The position numbers and the translations under genes were made by a program. Under the pieces are notes generated by a model, which saw only the letters and a list, made by a program, of their open reading frames with translations, was not told where the DNA came from and ran no database searches. Of a stretch of 64,000 nt of DNA, positions 11,744 to 24,612 are shown piece by piece; the stretch's first letter is position 1, and each line of letters opens with the position of its first letter. Source of the stretch: Xylaria sp. FL1777 (Eukaryota > Ascomycota > Sordariomycetes > Xylariales > Xylariaceae); the NCBI GenBank assembly GCA_022578965.1, contig MU400587.1, forward strand, positions 124,001-188,000. Reading direction: 5' to 3'.

Positions 11744-12122
11744 GATCAGATTTCCCGGGGGAACGTTTGTGAGAGCTTCGCTATCTCAAGGTAGAAATGG
11801 AGACCAGACGATGTGGTCTAACGCTAACCCGATAAACTTAGGTAACGGTCAATTTATAGGTCTAAAATCCATAAGTAAAATCCTTAATACCTTCAAGGTT
11901 GGCTAAACCTGCCTTGTTTAGTAAGTAGCTACAGGTACCTACCTACATAGTAGCCATGTGTGTACACAAGCTAACCTGGATAGCTAAGAGGTAACAGATG
12001 CTGTTATAAACCCCGCGTTCTACGTACATATTCCATTGTAGTGTGGGGTGCCTTTGCTTCGGGAGCTTGCTGATCCCTCTCAAGATTTAACTTAAATTCA
12101 CACTGTGACTAATTACCTACAG

Positions 12123-12149
12123 AAGCTTTCATTCACTTGATGAAAGCTT
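12123..12149. repeat. Perfect 10-bp inverted repeat with 7-base loop
   Basis: AAGCTTTCAT (12123-12132) and its exact reverse complement ATGAAAGCTT (12140-12149) flank a 7-base spacer. It sits in the divergent promoter of aprataxin and the helicase, 18 bases from a second inverted repeat. It could be a binding site for a dimeric factor or a cruciform; function is inferred only. Confidence 0.6.
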
Positions 12150-12158
12150 ACCTTGCAT

Positions 12159-12177
12159 GTAGGTAGCGACTACCTAC
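12159..12177. repeat. Perfect 8-bp inverted repeat within TAGGTA-motif cluster
   Basis: GTAGGTAG and CTACCTAC flank a 3-base spacer (CGA). The arms are variants of the TAGGTA/TACCTA motif that recurs between genes throughout the window. Confidence 0.55.
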
Positions 12178-12425
12178 CTAGGTACTATGTAGGTACGTAG
12201 GGCCAGTACCTGGGTAGGTGCCCAGGTACGCAGTATGTCTCTCATACAGTTGAGATTATTAAATGCACTGTAATCAGAGTCCATCAAGTCTTGGAAGAAC
12301 TACTTAGGTACCTAGTCTAATTTTCCTGCAGGCGAGCTAATTTGAACCTTCGGTCTTGGCCTCTTCGAGGCACTGTTGAAGATCACCCACAAAACGTAAC
12401 ATTCGTACGCCCATGGCTCATCAAC

Positions 12426-15400
12426 ATGGTCAAAAAGGGAAAGGAAAAGGCCAAGGAGAAGGCCGCGGCCCCTCCACCGCAGACCTCATCAAGTTCCTCC
12501 AAGAAACCTGCGAAACCAAGTAGCAAACCGCCGCAGGAAGATGACTTCATAGTCTTCACCAACTCTACCAAGGATACTAAGCCCAAGAAGGGCCAGGGCT
12601 CGTCAAAGGGGAAAGCAATCGATGATGAGCAGATACCAATAGGTCCACCGAAGCCAACCGTGAAGCAAATCATCGGAGGCTCCAGTTGGACTGGCAAACT
12701 ACCCGTCAACCTCCTTTCGGAACACTGTCAAAGACAGAAATGGGATAAGCCTGATTACCAGCCTGTAAGCGGTATCGCTGTGACCACCATCTGTACTTAG
12801 TTAATGTGAAAATGTTTTTTCTAGATTAAAGGTTCGCAAGGCTTCTCCTACTTTGTTCAGCTCAGTGCCAAAAACCCCAAAACCCAGGAAGTAACCAAAG
12901 TCCCGCCATTCAAAATACATCCAGATTATAAGCATCTGGTTACAAGGGAGACGGCATTAGAAGCTAGACATGCTGCCGCCACATATGCATTGTTCCGTGT
13001 CTGTAGCATGAAGAACATTCATACCACGCTACCACCAGATTATAGATCATTATGGAAGCAGTTCGAGGCAATCAAAGCAGAAGATGTTAAGAACAAAAAC
13101 GGATGGATGTATGATGCTGATCCATTCGCGACCTTAAAGCAGCGTGAAGATGAGAAAGCTGCTGCCGAGAAAAGGAGGAAAGAGAAGGAAGCTATTGAGG
13201 CGAAAGCAAAGAATATGCCCGGTGCCGCCGGCCTAGTTCTCCGGAGCAATGCATCAACTGCATCGGGTTCTGGCAGCGGTTCGAATCCCATGAAAGGGTG
13301 GACCACTGTTCCCAAGATCGAAATGGGCCGAAAGACACGGTCTCAACTTGAGGATCTAGTCCGGAGAGAAGTCATATGGAATCCGCATGGGGTTCAGATG
13401 CCACCCTCGCAGAAGGAAGCTGTAGTGAAAGAGCTCACTGGCTCTGGTTTCCGTCGGACCCACGCGCAAGAAGCTGTAGATGAATGCAAGGACCGCGAGG
13501 AGACACTTGAGTGGCTATTGGTCCACGTTCCTGAAGATGATCTTCCTAGATGGGCTCTACCTGAGAGCTACGCGGCCGGTATTTCGGTTGCTGCGATTTC
13601 CGATTTGAAACGAGAAGCTGCAATCAAGCGCTTGGCGGAGTCCGGATATTCTGCGGAACTCTGCAAGAAGCTTTATGAGCAGTACAATCAGGATGAAGGG
13701 CGAGCAGCTGAGGCATTGCAAGATTCCCTAATATCTAGCGGTAGTGATTCTACACCGCCTAAGTCAAATGCCGAGGAACCTCTGATTTTTGGTACCCCAG
13801 AAGAATGTTGGGCTGACGAGATGGAAAGTTTGGGCTCAGTTTTTGGAGACCACTTCAAGCGAGTATCTGATGAAATTTGCCAAATCGCCATTGAGTCCGT
13901 CAGAAACGGACCCAAGAAAGATATTGAAACGTTTGCTCAATTTCGAAGATCTTCTCGATATCCATCCGAGGTCATTGTGTCCTTAGTCGCAGATCTTCCT
14001 TCTTACATAAAGCTTAGCGTGCTCAAGAAAACCCTCACTTATCTCGCTGAGTCATTGAGTGAAGAGCCCATGAAGATTTACTTTGCTGTCGACTGGATAC
14101 AGCAGAACATCAATGACATTATTGAGAAACCTGGCAAGCTTCGAGATATATCTGGCGTGGCGTCTGCAGCAGTAGAGGTACGAAATACTCATTCGGTAAA
14201 ACGACGCCAATTTCGACATCCTAAACCTCTACGAAAAGCTATTGATATGAGAAGCAAAGAAGAATGGCAAATATTTCAAGAGACCTCAAAGATGAAGGAG
14301 ATGCTTCGTCAACGCCAGAAGCTGCCTGCTTGGCAAGTCAGAGACCAAGTCGTCGAGACCGTTCTGCACTCACAAGTCACAATTATTGCTGGGGAGACAG
14401 GTTCCGGCAAGTCTACTCAGTCAGTTCAGTTCATACTTGACGACCTGTATAGCAAAGGACTTGGGAATGCTACCAATATTGTATGCACCCAGCCCCGTCG
14501 TATCTCTGCCCTAGGCCTTGCGGACAGAGTCGCTGAGGAACGGTGTTCAGAAGTCGGCAATGAAGTTGGTTACTCGATTCGTGGGGAGAGTAAGACAAGC
14601 GCGCAAACTAAAATCACATTCGTAACTACCGGTGTGTTGTTGAGGCGGCTCCAGACTTCAGGTGGGCGAACCCAGGATGTTGAAGAGTCTCTAGCCGATG
14701 TCAGCCATATCGTGATCGACGAAGTCCACGAACGCAGTCTAGATACAGACTTCCTTCTGAGCATCATTCGAGATGTGTTAAAACGGAGGAGAGATCTAAA
14801 ATTGGTGCTAATGAGCGCTACACTTGATGCTACGACTTTCAAAAGCTATTTCACATCCGAAGGACTACAGGTCGGACTCGTTGAGATTTCCGGCAGGACA
14901 TTCCCTGTAGAAGATTACTACCTCGATGACATCATTCGGATGACGAACTTCTCACTCGAAAGATACCGTGACCGCGATGAGGATTATGAAGGACCCGTCG
15001 ATAGAGACACCCAAAACGGTGAAGACTCAATTAAGAAGATTATTCAGAAACTAGGCTCTCGTATCAACTACTCCTTACTAGTCGAGACAACAAAAGCCAT
15101 TGACGAAGACTTGCATTATAGCAATAAGAAAGGTGGGATTCTCATCTTCTTGCCCGGGGTTGTCGAGATTAAGCGGACTGTAGACCAGTTGCAATCCGTT
15201 TCATCGCTTCATGTCCTACCCCTTCACGCATCCTTAGATACACGGGACCAGCGAAGAGTGTTCAAATCCCCGCCACCTGGAAAGAGAAAGGTGGTGGTTG
15301 CGACTAATGTTGCTGAGACATCCATCACAATTGACGACATTGTCGCTGTAATCGATACTGGAAAAGTCAAAGAAACTAGTTTCGACCCGCAGAACAACAT

Positions 15401-16793
15401 TCGCAAGCTAGAAGAAAATTGGGCTTCACGAGCTGCGTGCAAGCAACGACGAGGCCGTGCTGGACGTGTGCAGGCTGGTAAGTGTTACAAGCTCTACACG
15501 ACAGGCCTCGAAGAACGCATGGCAGAACGCCCAGAGCCCGAGATCCGTCGCGTACCTCTCGAGCAGCTCTGTCTATCTGTTCGCGCCATGGGTACAAAAG
15601 ATATTGGTGGTTTCTTAAGCCGAACACCTACACCACCAGCTGTCACGGCAGTAGAAAACGCTGTCAAGATGCTGCAACGTATGGGGGCACTTGATGGTGA
15701 TGAGCTCACGGCGCTGGGTCAGCAACTCGCTATGATCCCAGCTGATCTACGCTGTGGCAAATTAATGGTATATGGTGCGATATTTGGCTGTCTCGATGAG
15801 AGCATCACAATCGCCGCGATCCTTAGTACGAAGAGTCCTTTTGTATCACCACCAGATAAGCGTGACTCAGCTAAGGAAGCACGTATGCGCTTTGCTAATG
15901 GGGACGGCGACTTGCTCACGGATCTACGCGCGTATCAACAATGGCATGCTATGGTCAAACAGAGAATGCCACTAAGACAAGTACGGAGCTTCTGTGACGA
16001 CAACTTCCTTTCGTACCAAACATTATCTGACATATCAACCACGCGAACGCAATACTATTCAGCGCTCACGGAGATCGGCATCGTCGGCACCGCTACATCT
16101 CAAATTCCCGAAACCACCTCTATCTCCATGCCTCTCCTCCGCGCGCTCACGGCCTCAGCTTTCACGCCCCAGATCGCGCGTATTCAATTCCCGGACAAGA
16201 AGTTTGCAGCATCCATGTCAGGCGCCGTGGAACTAGACCCCGAGGCCCGCACCATCAAGTATTTCACGCAAGAGAACGGCCGCGCGTTCATCCACCCCAG
16301 CAGCGCGCTCTTCGATAGTCAAGGATTCACCGGGAATGCCGCTTTTGTATCATATTTCACGATGATCTCCACCAGCAAGGTCTTTATTCGGGACTTAACG
16401 CGTAGGTTTTTCTCTTACCTTTCTTTCCTTTTGGTCATAGAAATTTTAAACCTTGCTGACATGTTCGGGATCATTCTTTAGCGTTCAATGCCTTTACCCT
16501 TCTCCTCTTTTCCGGTGCCATAGAGCTTGATACGCTGGGCAGGGGTCTAGTGGTTGATGGATGGCTTCGGTAGGTTCTCTCATTCTCATTCCCCTTGATC
16601 TTATTCCTTGCTAATATCATGGTAACCTAGGTTACGTGGTTGGGCACGTCTAGGTGTCCTGGTATCGAGGCTAAGGGGTATGGTGGATAATGTTATCGCC
16701 TTGAAGGTTAATAATCCGCAGATGGACGTCCATGATAACGAGGTTATTAGAATGGCGGCAAAACTTATAGAGTTCGACGGCTTAGACGCATAG
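12426..16793 (+). CDS. DEAH-box RNA helicase with UBA and RWD domains (DHX29/DHX57 type, like yeast YLR419W), four exons
   Basis: An ATP-dependent RNA helicase of the DEAH/RHA class, probably acting on ribosomes or mRNA in the cytoplasm. Exons are 12426-12764, 12825-16401, 16482-16569 and 16631-16793, giving 1388 residues. The N-terminus is low-complexity and lysine-rich. A UBA-like region lies near residues 307-350 (QEAVDECKDREETLEWLL), and an RWD domain starts near 438 (CWADEMESLGSVFGDHF). The core follows: motif I GETGSGKST at 636, motif II DEVH at 745, motif III SAT, motif V TNVAETSITIDD and motif VI QRRGRAGR. HA2 and OB-fold regions close the protein. The last two small exons restore the conserved C-terminal blocks FTLLLFSGAIELD and GWLRLRGWARLGVLV; the main open frame runs past the real donor into an intron. 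No key residue is missing. Confidence 0.95.
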
Positions 16794-17577
16794 GATCGCA
16801 TACTCGAGATACTAGAGTTGAATAGACTACAATAGCGTAAAATTGAATAGATAAGCATATATGACGCGTTGTGGTTTCTTGCATTATCGAAGAGTGATTG
16901 GCCATACGATGGCCGATACAAGGTGATGTTACGAGTCCCGGCTTAAGGGACAAATTTTCTTGCGCACCTATTAATCGGTGCCTAACCTAGACGGTCCTGT
17001 AAATGTTTCGCTTTGGAGAAGTCTTCGATCTAATGTTTAAAGGCTTAACTGCAATAGAGACGAACCTGGGCGGCTTCCAACTGCCTACCCTTACCCCCCC
17101 CTCAATAGATCAAGTGACGGTAAAGTCCAAACCTCCCGTGCGTTCGCAACTTATATTTATGTCTTTCGTTGAAAATTTACAGCCCCGAATGCCACGCCTC
17201 TCTCATAAAGGCGAATCTAGTCAGATTGAAGTATGTTGTGAGTGTAACAACTACACCTGTCTGGTGTTTTCACAGTTTCACGATTCAATCAGACAGCATG
17301 TAGCTCCGGATTTCCTCGTTAATAGACTATATAAGCTATCCCTTCCTAAGGTGTATCGTTTGTTTAACAGGAAAAGAAATCACATACGAAATATCTGACG
17401 ACCTCCACGATTTATCCGACAATCTCAGCTGTAAGTAATATCCCAGTTTCCGGGCAGCTTCGTCATCCCTAGGCGCGTGATGTGGGTTAGAGAGGTATCC
17501 ATCAAACAAATCTTAGAAAAGAAAAGTAAAAAAAAAAAAAGAGGAGGGGAAAATAAGATAAATATGTCTCCTCCCCC
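16794..17577. other. Convergent 3' intergenic, helicase / DUF1996 gene
   Basis: About 780 bases. A 131-codon open frame at 17003-17398 resembles nothing known and is probably chance. A poly-A-rich tract lies at 17516-17560. No gene is supported. Confidence 0.4.
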
Positions 17578-19093
17578 TTATAAGGCTTGATGTATTATAT
17601 ATGGTTCTGACTTACATCCCTCAACATCCTCCGGGACCGTCTGCTTAAGCGTACACTTCATCGCGTCGTCCGAGGTCTGCGATTTCAACTCAGAGCAGCG
17701 GTCATTGCTGCACCGCGCGTCGAGGGCGCGTTGCAGGGCGTCGCCCTTCCATCCGAAGAGATAATCGCCGTGCTGCGAGAATCCAGTACTAATGAACAGG
17801 AGACGATTAGCTACAGTCATTGATCCGGTTCCGGTTCGAAAGCACGACCATGAACGACATGGGACGAAGCAGGCTCAAGAATACTCACCCATCACCCATG
17901 GAGTAGACGAAGGGCTGGGAGCCGTCCTCGGGCCAGAGATCCCGCGCGTTGAACTCGCGCGTGTCCCACATGACCTCGTACATGAGCTGCGGCAGCCTGA
18001 TGGGGTGGCTCGCGGGGCAGGGGGCGAGGGACTCGAAGGTGCCGTTGAGGGGGTAGGCGACGTGGCTCTTGTGGTCGGGGGAGTCGACGTTGACGCCGTC
18101 CCAGCAGGTGGGAAAGGTGATGGTCGTGCGGATGCCGCCCTGGCAGAAGTCCGGCGGCAGCGAGGCCGTGTCCATGGGCCCCGCGCATGGGGCGCCGCCG
18201 AACGGCACCTGATTCACCGTCGTGAAGCACCGGTGGCAGAGCTGTCTCTGCTGGTTCTCCCCCGAGCGCAGCGTCGGGTCGCCTACGAGCATGCGGAAGC
18301 CCTGCCGGGTCGGCGTGTTAGTTTGTTGATGTAGCTGTGGGAGGATAGGGGGAGGCAGTATCTCAGAATCATGTCCTTTACTAAGGGGAGTTAATCCCCA
18401 AGAAGGCAGGCAATGTCAACTGCATTGATACCTACAGGCTTAAAAGCGGTAACCTTCGACTTCCCATCGTATGGCGGGATATAATACACGGTTATCCCGC
18501 CGTCGGCCTTGAGCCCCATGTTCACCATCTATCGAGCAGTTAGGAGTCTACAATCGCAACTTCATCACAGAAGGACGCTGGAAGGGTGCTAGGAAGCGAG
18601 AATACCTGCGGGACCCTCTTCAGGGTACCGTTGCGAGCGCGGAAGTAGAGATTCGCAGTCCAGTAGTTACTGAAATCCTCTGTATGAACATGTTAACGAC
18701 ATAATCTCCCAGATTAAGTCATAATGATAAAAAGGGACGGGGTATAACTCCTAGATGCAGATAGGGTCGCAGCGAACGACTTGTAGTTCCCATGAAGCCT
18801 CGTGAAGAGATAGACATGAGACACAAATTCTCCAGGGCGGACATACCAGAGAAGGTACACGAAGTACACGTAGAGTTGTCAACGGGGTCGAAGGCCTCAG
18901 GCGGCATACTAGCCCTAAACGAATTCCCACCGCCGACCTGATGCGTGTGTGGGCTCTGTATTTCGCCGGGGGACACAAGGGGATCGAGTCGCTCGATGGT
19001 CAGCCGCGAGCAAGAGAACCTCAGCATTTGCTGGGCTGTCGCTACATCAGCCAGAAACGCCGCAAGGGCGGCGAATGACTTCAGTCCATGCAT
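17578..19093 (-). CDS. Secreted DUF1996 protein, five exons
   Basis: A predicted secreted protein of the fungal DUF1996 family (function unknown, often cell-wall or WSC-associated). Exons are 19093-18847, 18679-18606, 18528-18436, 18301-17889 and 17788-17578, giving 345 residues with all phases closing. Residues 1-19 form a signal peptide ([19 protein letters not shown]). Family hallmarks follow: [32 protein letters not shown], the CTSCTF cysteine pair and [18 protein letters not shown]. Later come [36 protein letters not shown] and [10 protein letters not shown]. Many cysteines suggest disulfides. No WSC or GPI-anchor sequence follows, so it is probably a free secreted protein. The two small middle exons are needed to recover the core motif. 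Confidence 0.92.
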
Positions 19094-21946
19094 GTTGTAG
19101 GGCTCTTCTCTTTCCAAGGCGATGTCTAGATCCCTTCGCTTTGGAGAATAAGAGAGATGACGCCGTCTTTCAGTGATAAGTTGAGAAACAGGTCGCCAAT
19201 GACCAAGGGAGTGTACGAATATGTAGGCAGTAATGGGTGAAGGCCTTTGTTAAGCAGCCGGTGTCTATTCCTAACCCCAAGAACGATATTCCCGTGGCTC
19301 GCATGCATGCAGCAGAGCCCTAATCCGATGCTGATATCCATCCTTCCAATAGTACCACGGCCTAATCCCAATCTCGAGGGAATTATCGGGATCGAGCTAT
19401 TGTTGATATGGGCTTTCCACAAGATAGATGACTGCATCGATGCAGGGAAACATATTTGCCGTGGGCTAGATATTAAAGAGTATATCCCCGGGTAAACACC
19501 CTGCAGCGGCGATCCAGAGTGGTTGGCGGAGCGGGGATCTGGCGGGAAAGGAGACATATCTGATAGCCTTTCGCGGGCTATCTGCGGTTCACTATGGTGA
19601 TTGGTTTGAAAGGGGAGAATGTAGCGCTCAGGCATTGTAGAGTTACGAGTGATATATGAGGCTCCGGTGGTGTTGAGCTTAGGAGAAGAGCTTGAAAAGT
19701 CGATGCTCGTCGCGCATTAATTGCCAGAACCAAACTCTAGATAAGCATATTACAAGAATGCCTACTGAATTGGGTGACTAAAAGCTTTTCATTAGCAACT
19801 CTTTAGTTCAACTATAGGCTCATAGATGTTCTTATACTCGGGACTGTTTATATAGGTAGCTTTATGTAATATTGTTGTGCTTGTAAATATTAACTAACGA
19901 TTCCATTGCACTATTGGTAAACACCGTGATGATGTGGTAATGCACACGCGAATGTTGCGAGTGTTATAATATTGATCGGTTACGGCATAAATAATATTAC
20001 GCATGTTAGCCAACTCTCTCTCTCTCTCATATGTAATATTGCCGAAGTGCCTAGAATCCCGAAATCTCGATAAACCTTCGCTCATTAGAAAAGAAATATG
20101 GCTCTTAGTAACCCTTATGAGACCGACTAATACAAATCATCGTGCGTTCATAAAAAAGGAACGCTGCTTTAAAGCATGTCCAATAAGTACAGGCTAGCGG
20201 CGACTTGGTAACCTACCCCAGAGGTTAGGGGTTCCCGCAAGCTGATACTTGGTCCCGTTAGCCGCTGTCTACTCGTTATGAGGGAGCGAAGAGTGTGCCG
20301 TGCATTCTAAAGTCGTGAGAACGTATGGGTATGATGAGTGTCGAGGGAATGATATTGGCGGCAAGGCGTTGTTCTCACCATGGGTATCTCGTGAACTTGA
20401 TACAGATTGCTGAGCTAGGATATTTCGTGCCTGCTTCTTTAGCTAGCATTACTTCTCTGTTCTCGCCAGCCCCGTCGCTTACTTCTGCTATTGCTTTCAT
20501 GATCCTCTCACAAGTTCCGTGATGCTTGCTACCCGCTACGCAGTCCGCTTATATAAAAACCCTATTAAGCTTTCCAAGTTATATAGGCGTTAGCGAAGGT
20601 ATAGCAGAAAGCCGATAAGTAACATGTGATGGTAATTTAATCTCCAACATGGTATTTTCAGTGGATTTTCCGTAGCGATACCTTTTCCATAACATCTCTC
20701 AAGCCGTAACTGGCTCTACTATGGTCCACGTTTAGTGTGTACTGCATAGTGTTGCAAGACAAAATGCCTGCGATACGATGTGCCTATTTAGAACTTTGAG
20801 AATATCCTCACATCCTGCGGCCAATTTGCTGTGTAATAATACTACACTGAAAGGTCAGATTGGTAAATTTGTCCTTGACGGGATTCTACAGGTTGCACAT
20901 CTCAGACCTTCTTAACTTAGTACACTTAAAACAGTAGGAACGTTTTAACACATGTGTACTTAACATGGGCATCCGCTGGCATACTCGAATTATTTAATAC
21001 TCATGGTCTTTCAGCCGTATCTCATAGCGACATTTTGGTGAGGCTAGTTCCTCATTACTGGAAGCGCGGTATAGTATCCGACATGTAGTGGTGAGAGGTA
21101 AATAGTATACTGAGTAGTCACCTAGATAGTTTTTGTAAATCCCGGTAATTCTCATATTAAATCACCTTGTATTTTCTATACCTTACACGTGTATTTATCC
21201 TACTGGAATAACGGAATGTTAACTATCTACCTGGGTAGGGAATGACAGTGTACCTACTTAGTTTTGAAGGGGCAAAATAGTAATGGAATTATGAATTCTT
21301 AGAGAATTGGAGCTTTCAAGCGAAAAGTCCTAATTACGAGTTTATATAAATTGATTTATAACTGAAATCTAAATTGGGACAAATCTATTTCATGCTTTGG
21401 CCTTCTTGTCACGCTGCGTCTAATGTGATGTCTCTCATAAACCAATTATACATTCAGCTTCCATGTGAAAATTTCCTATGAAAGCTTCCATTCTTCGCAT
21501 TGCGATCTGGATTTTCCGGCCTCAAGGGTGCCATCTATGCCATAAAACTACATAGGTGATTTACAACAGAACGCCTCGTACACCTGTCATGCTATGCTGT
21601 TTATTGCCACCTGTGTAAATGCAAAACGTAAACCCCAAAAACCAGTTGGTCCGTTACAAAAAGGTGACGCGCTAGGCAGATATTTCGCTGTATCGATTCG
21701 ATTCCCGTGGCTTGACCTCGGCTGTCCTGATGTCGAAATGTTTACCTCCGCTGTTCGCTAAATGTAGTATATGCAATCGCTACCGCAAGTTACCAAAAGG
21801 TATCTTTCAACTTTCCCTCAAAGGCAAATCGAACCGGCGATTACCCTGCTGTTATTAATATCTCATCCAGGATTGCCATAGGCACTGGGCTTGCTGTACT
21901 TTCAGTATCAATGAGGAGTACGGTCGGGATTTCCGCCAATATAGCT
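19094..21946. other. Gene-poor 2.85-kb region between DUF1996 and USP genes
   Basis: It contains the DUF1996 promoter on the left and the 3' side of the USP gene on the right. A 169-codon minus-strand frame at 19126-19635 begins with ATG but has no recognisable domain. A CT microsatellite lies near 20018-20029. From about 20550 the DNA is AT-rich with stops in all frames, suggesting an old decayed element. I can support no gene. Confidence 0.4.
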
Positions 21947-24612
21947 TCATTGTATAATGCATTCTCGGTCTGGAAAGTCCTTGTCCTTTGATTTGCCCCT
22001 ATCAAAGCGTGTTTTAGATTTGCCTCTCTTCTGAGTGGACTCCTTATCCTTCTCTTTCCCCTTGGAATATGGGCGAGATATTCCGTCTTTCTCTTCCCGT
22101 TCAACTGACACTCCATTGACAAGCACGATGTCGGAGTCGTCGTCAGGATATTCATACGCGGAGTCTCGCAGTAGCTCCCGACTGGATCTAATGAGTCCAA
22201 GCTTTGACATTGTCTGACCGATTCGGGTCTCGCTTTGTGGCCGACTCTTACCAGACGATTTGAATCTTGCAGCCGCACGGCTAAGCCTCTGTGCTGTTGT
22301 CTCCTCACCGGGACTAACGGCAGGCGAATGGTCGGTAGAGGTCGTGCCAGAACTAGGCCCCATAACTTCTCCGTATGCAATACTACCACGTCTAGAGACA
22401 TTGAGGAACCCGTCTTCATCTGCGAAACTACGCCGCGCTGGCGGCTCTATCTCAATAGAAAAGCGGACGCTGGGAGTCGCCGAGGGGATACTGCTCGAAT
22501 TTTCGAAATAGCTGCTGGTTTTCCGAGAAACCATTTGATACTCTTGATGTCTAGTGACATCTGGAGCGATGACTGTAGGGGTTCCATCGTCATATGCTGG
22601 AGGATCTGCCTCAATGCTTCCCACTGAACTAGCCGCTACATCGACAATGGGAACGATTTGGTAAAAGAGGAGATAGGGCATCTCTTGCTTCAGTGCTTCC
22701 TTGATGTCGTCGACGGTAGTAACTCTCTCAGATGCGAGATCGTCAAATTTAACCCACTGTGCCTCTTCATAGTCAGGAGGAGGGTCTTTCTCATGCCGTC
22801 TGTTGTGCGTTAAGAGCTTGGGAGCTACCCGGCAAAAGGAGACGTAGTGCCCGGAGTGTAATGAATCTCCACGGTGGCAGACGACCGATTGAAGCACCAG
22901 CTTATACTCAGCGGTGAGGCCACCTTCCTCTACATGCCTATCGTCAATAATGAAGTGCGGTAGCCTAAGGCTATCGGGTATATCAATGTATGTATTTTGA
23001 CGTTTCGTAATCCCGTTCTTGTCCATCATATAGCGTTTCAAACAGATTCCGACGACAGGCCGTTGACTAAAGTGCCGTGCGACCTCCAAGTCGCTCTTCG
23101 GGTCTGAATTTGTGGGCGAGTGCCAAGCTATAATTCAGATTAGTTTCGCCAATCACGACAAGGAATATTATAGATGACTTACGTATCAGCTTGAAAAATT
23201 GCCAGGCAGGTATCGTGATAGCTCTTACGACTGATGCCTTTCTTTTAGCTCTCTGAAACAGGCCCGCCGTGTCCGCATCTGATGCTTGCTCTGGCCTATC
23301 AATGACAACTCTCTGAATAATGCTTTCGGCTCGAGTGCGGTTTGGTCGTAAAATCGGCTCCGAAGCTGAAGATGAACTATGCACATCTGGCGCGACTGGG
23401 GTTGTAACCGTAGATTGCGAATCGAGAGCAGCCTCTGGTGAAGCGTAAGCTTGGGAAGCTTCCGGTTCGATGATACGAATGGTGCTTTTGGGTGTGCTTG
23501 GACCATCAAGTTGATTTGGAACTGAGATTTGGTCAAGTGTATCACTAGCCTTTTTCTCCTCTAGGCCTTCTCGAAGTACGTCAACCTGTGAATTAAAATA
23601 CTCTTCCAGGCAGTCTTCCAACTTGACCCCTTTCCCTTCAGAGTCAGGTGGAACAGCAAGGTTTAATAATCGTTCGTATACGACTTTGTGGTCCGCGTCG
23701 TCATTCTTCCCGTGATGAAACAAATCAACCTGTAATGGAAGGAGTGGTAACTGGAGAGTCTCGGTAATGAAGGCAAATGCTTCTGAAGTATCCTGCTGCT
23801 CGAGAAATCGTGCCTCTTTCCAACCACACTCCGCTAACGCATCTTGTATGTGCTCTGTCTGTTAGAGGTTAGAATAAATGTTATGTTTGTACTGGATAAG
23901 GGCCAATTTACCATGTCTGTTTCGACCAGCTTTCCGCTTCTCAGCATGTTTACCCACAGCCGTAGAAGGACGGTAAGCTTTCTCCGGGGCTCGTCATCGC
24001 GTAAATCGGCTTTTAGCATACATTCGAACGCATCGAGTTTTGCAAACATGGCGAAAAGCAATGAATCAAGATAGCAGGTCACATTTCCCCTGTTTTCAGC
24101 ACCTAGCATGCGAGTAGCTGGGTTGTAGCCGAGTATTTCTCCCGACAGCGACGCTTGTAGGAGCTCTAGAATCTCAATTGCCTTATCGACATCCATGGAC
24201 GAGTATTTTGAATGGAGAGTATAAAGGATATAGTCCTCGGGCAAGTTATGGAAATCGAGATTGAGACTGGCGGCTCTCTGGTGGACTTCTTGAATCTACT
24301 ACCGTTAGCGGTCTAGTCACCCTTGGTGAAGAACGAGGTAGAACTATGACACACCTTGGCGGCTTCTCTTTCTCGCTGCGTTACTTCGTCTTCGTCTTTG
24401 GCGTGGTTCTTAGCGCCATCGAACTTGAAGATAGATAAGAAGTCGGATGATATTGGACGATGCTATAGAGCAGCATAGCCGTTAATTGGCGAGTTGACAC
24501 GGAGGCTGAGGGCTAAGCTTACCTTGTGAGTGGTATCAGATGATCTGCCACGACGATGTCCATTCTTCTCCCGCCGACTGAGAAACTTCTTGGGCATACC
24601 ACTAGTCTTCAT
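21947..24612 (-). CDS. Ubiquitin-specific protease (USP/UBP, peptidase C19), five exons
   Basis: A deubiquitinating cysteine protease. Exons are 24612-24523, 24462-24355, 24295-23912, 23858-23183 and 23103-21947, giving 804 residues. The N-terminus is basic (MKTSGMPKKFLSRREK). The Cys box reads GNVTCYLDSLLFAMF with catalytic C140; the residue normally written Asn-Ser here is D-S. The His box reads SLHSGHYVSFCR with H505, preceded by the conserved VVGICLKRY strand. The second half of the catalytic domain contains a long insert, serine- and threonine-rich (about residues 280-400). The tail is serine-rich, then strongly basic with KGKEKDKE and KGKSKDKD runs, suggesting nuclear or RNA/chromatin association. 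Substrate cannot be inferred. The fourth intron is placed where the frame breaks between KLI and the PKSDLEVARHF block. Confidence 0.92.

Larger units (their letters stand above)
11744..12425. promoter_or_regulatory. Divergent promoter region, aprataxin / DEAH helicase
   Basis: About 680 bases between two divergent starts; it must hold both promoters. It contains two perfect short inverted repeats (12123-12149 and 12159-12177) and a dense cluster of TACCTA/TAGGTA motifs at about 11930-12240. No open frame of note. Confidence 0.5.

Noticed and set aside
17003..17398. 131-codon frame between the helicase and DUF1996 gene
   Set aside because: AT-rich, no domain, and located in a convergent 3' region.
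19126..19635. 169-codon ATG frame on the minus strand directly upstream of the DUF1996 gene
   Set aside because: No domain or coding character; it most likely overlaps the DUF1996 promoter and leader.
21689..21704. Possible tRNA B box (GATTCGATTCC)
   Set aside because: No matching A box, acceptor stem or anticodon arm could be drawn in the upstream 60-80 bases.
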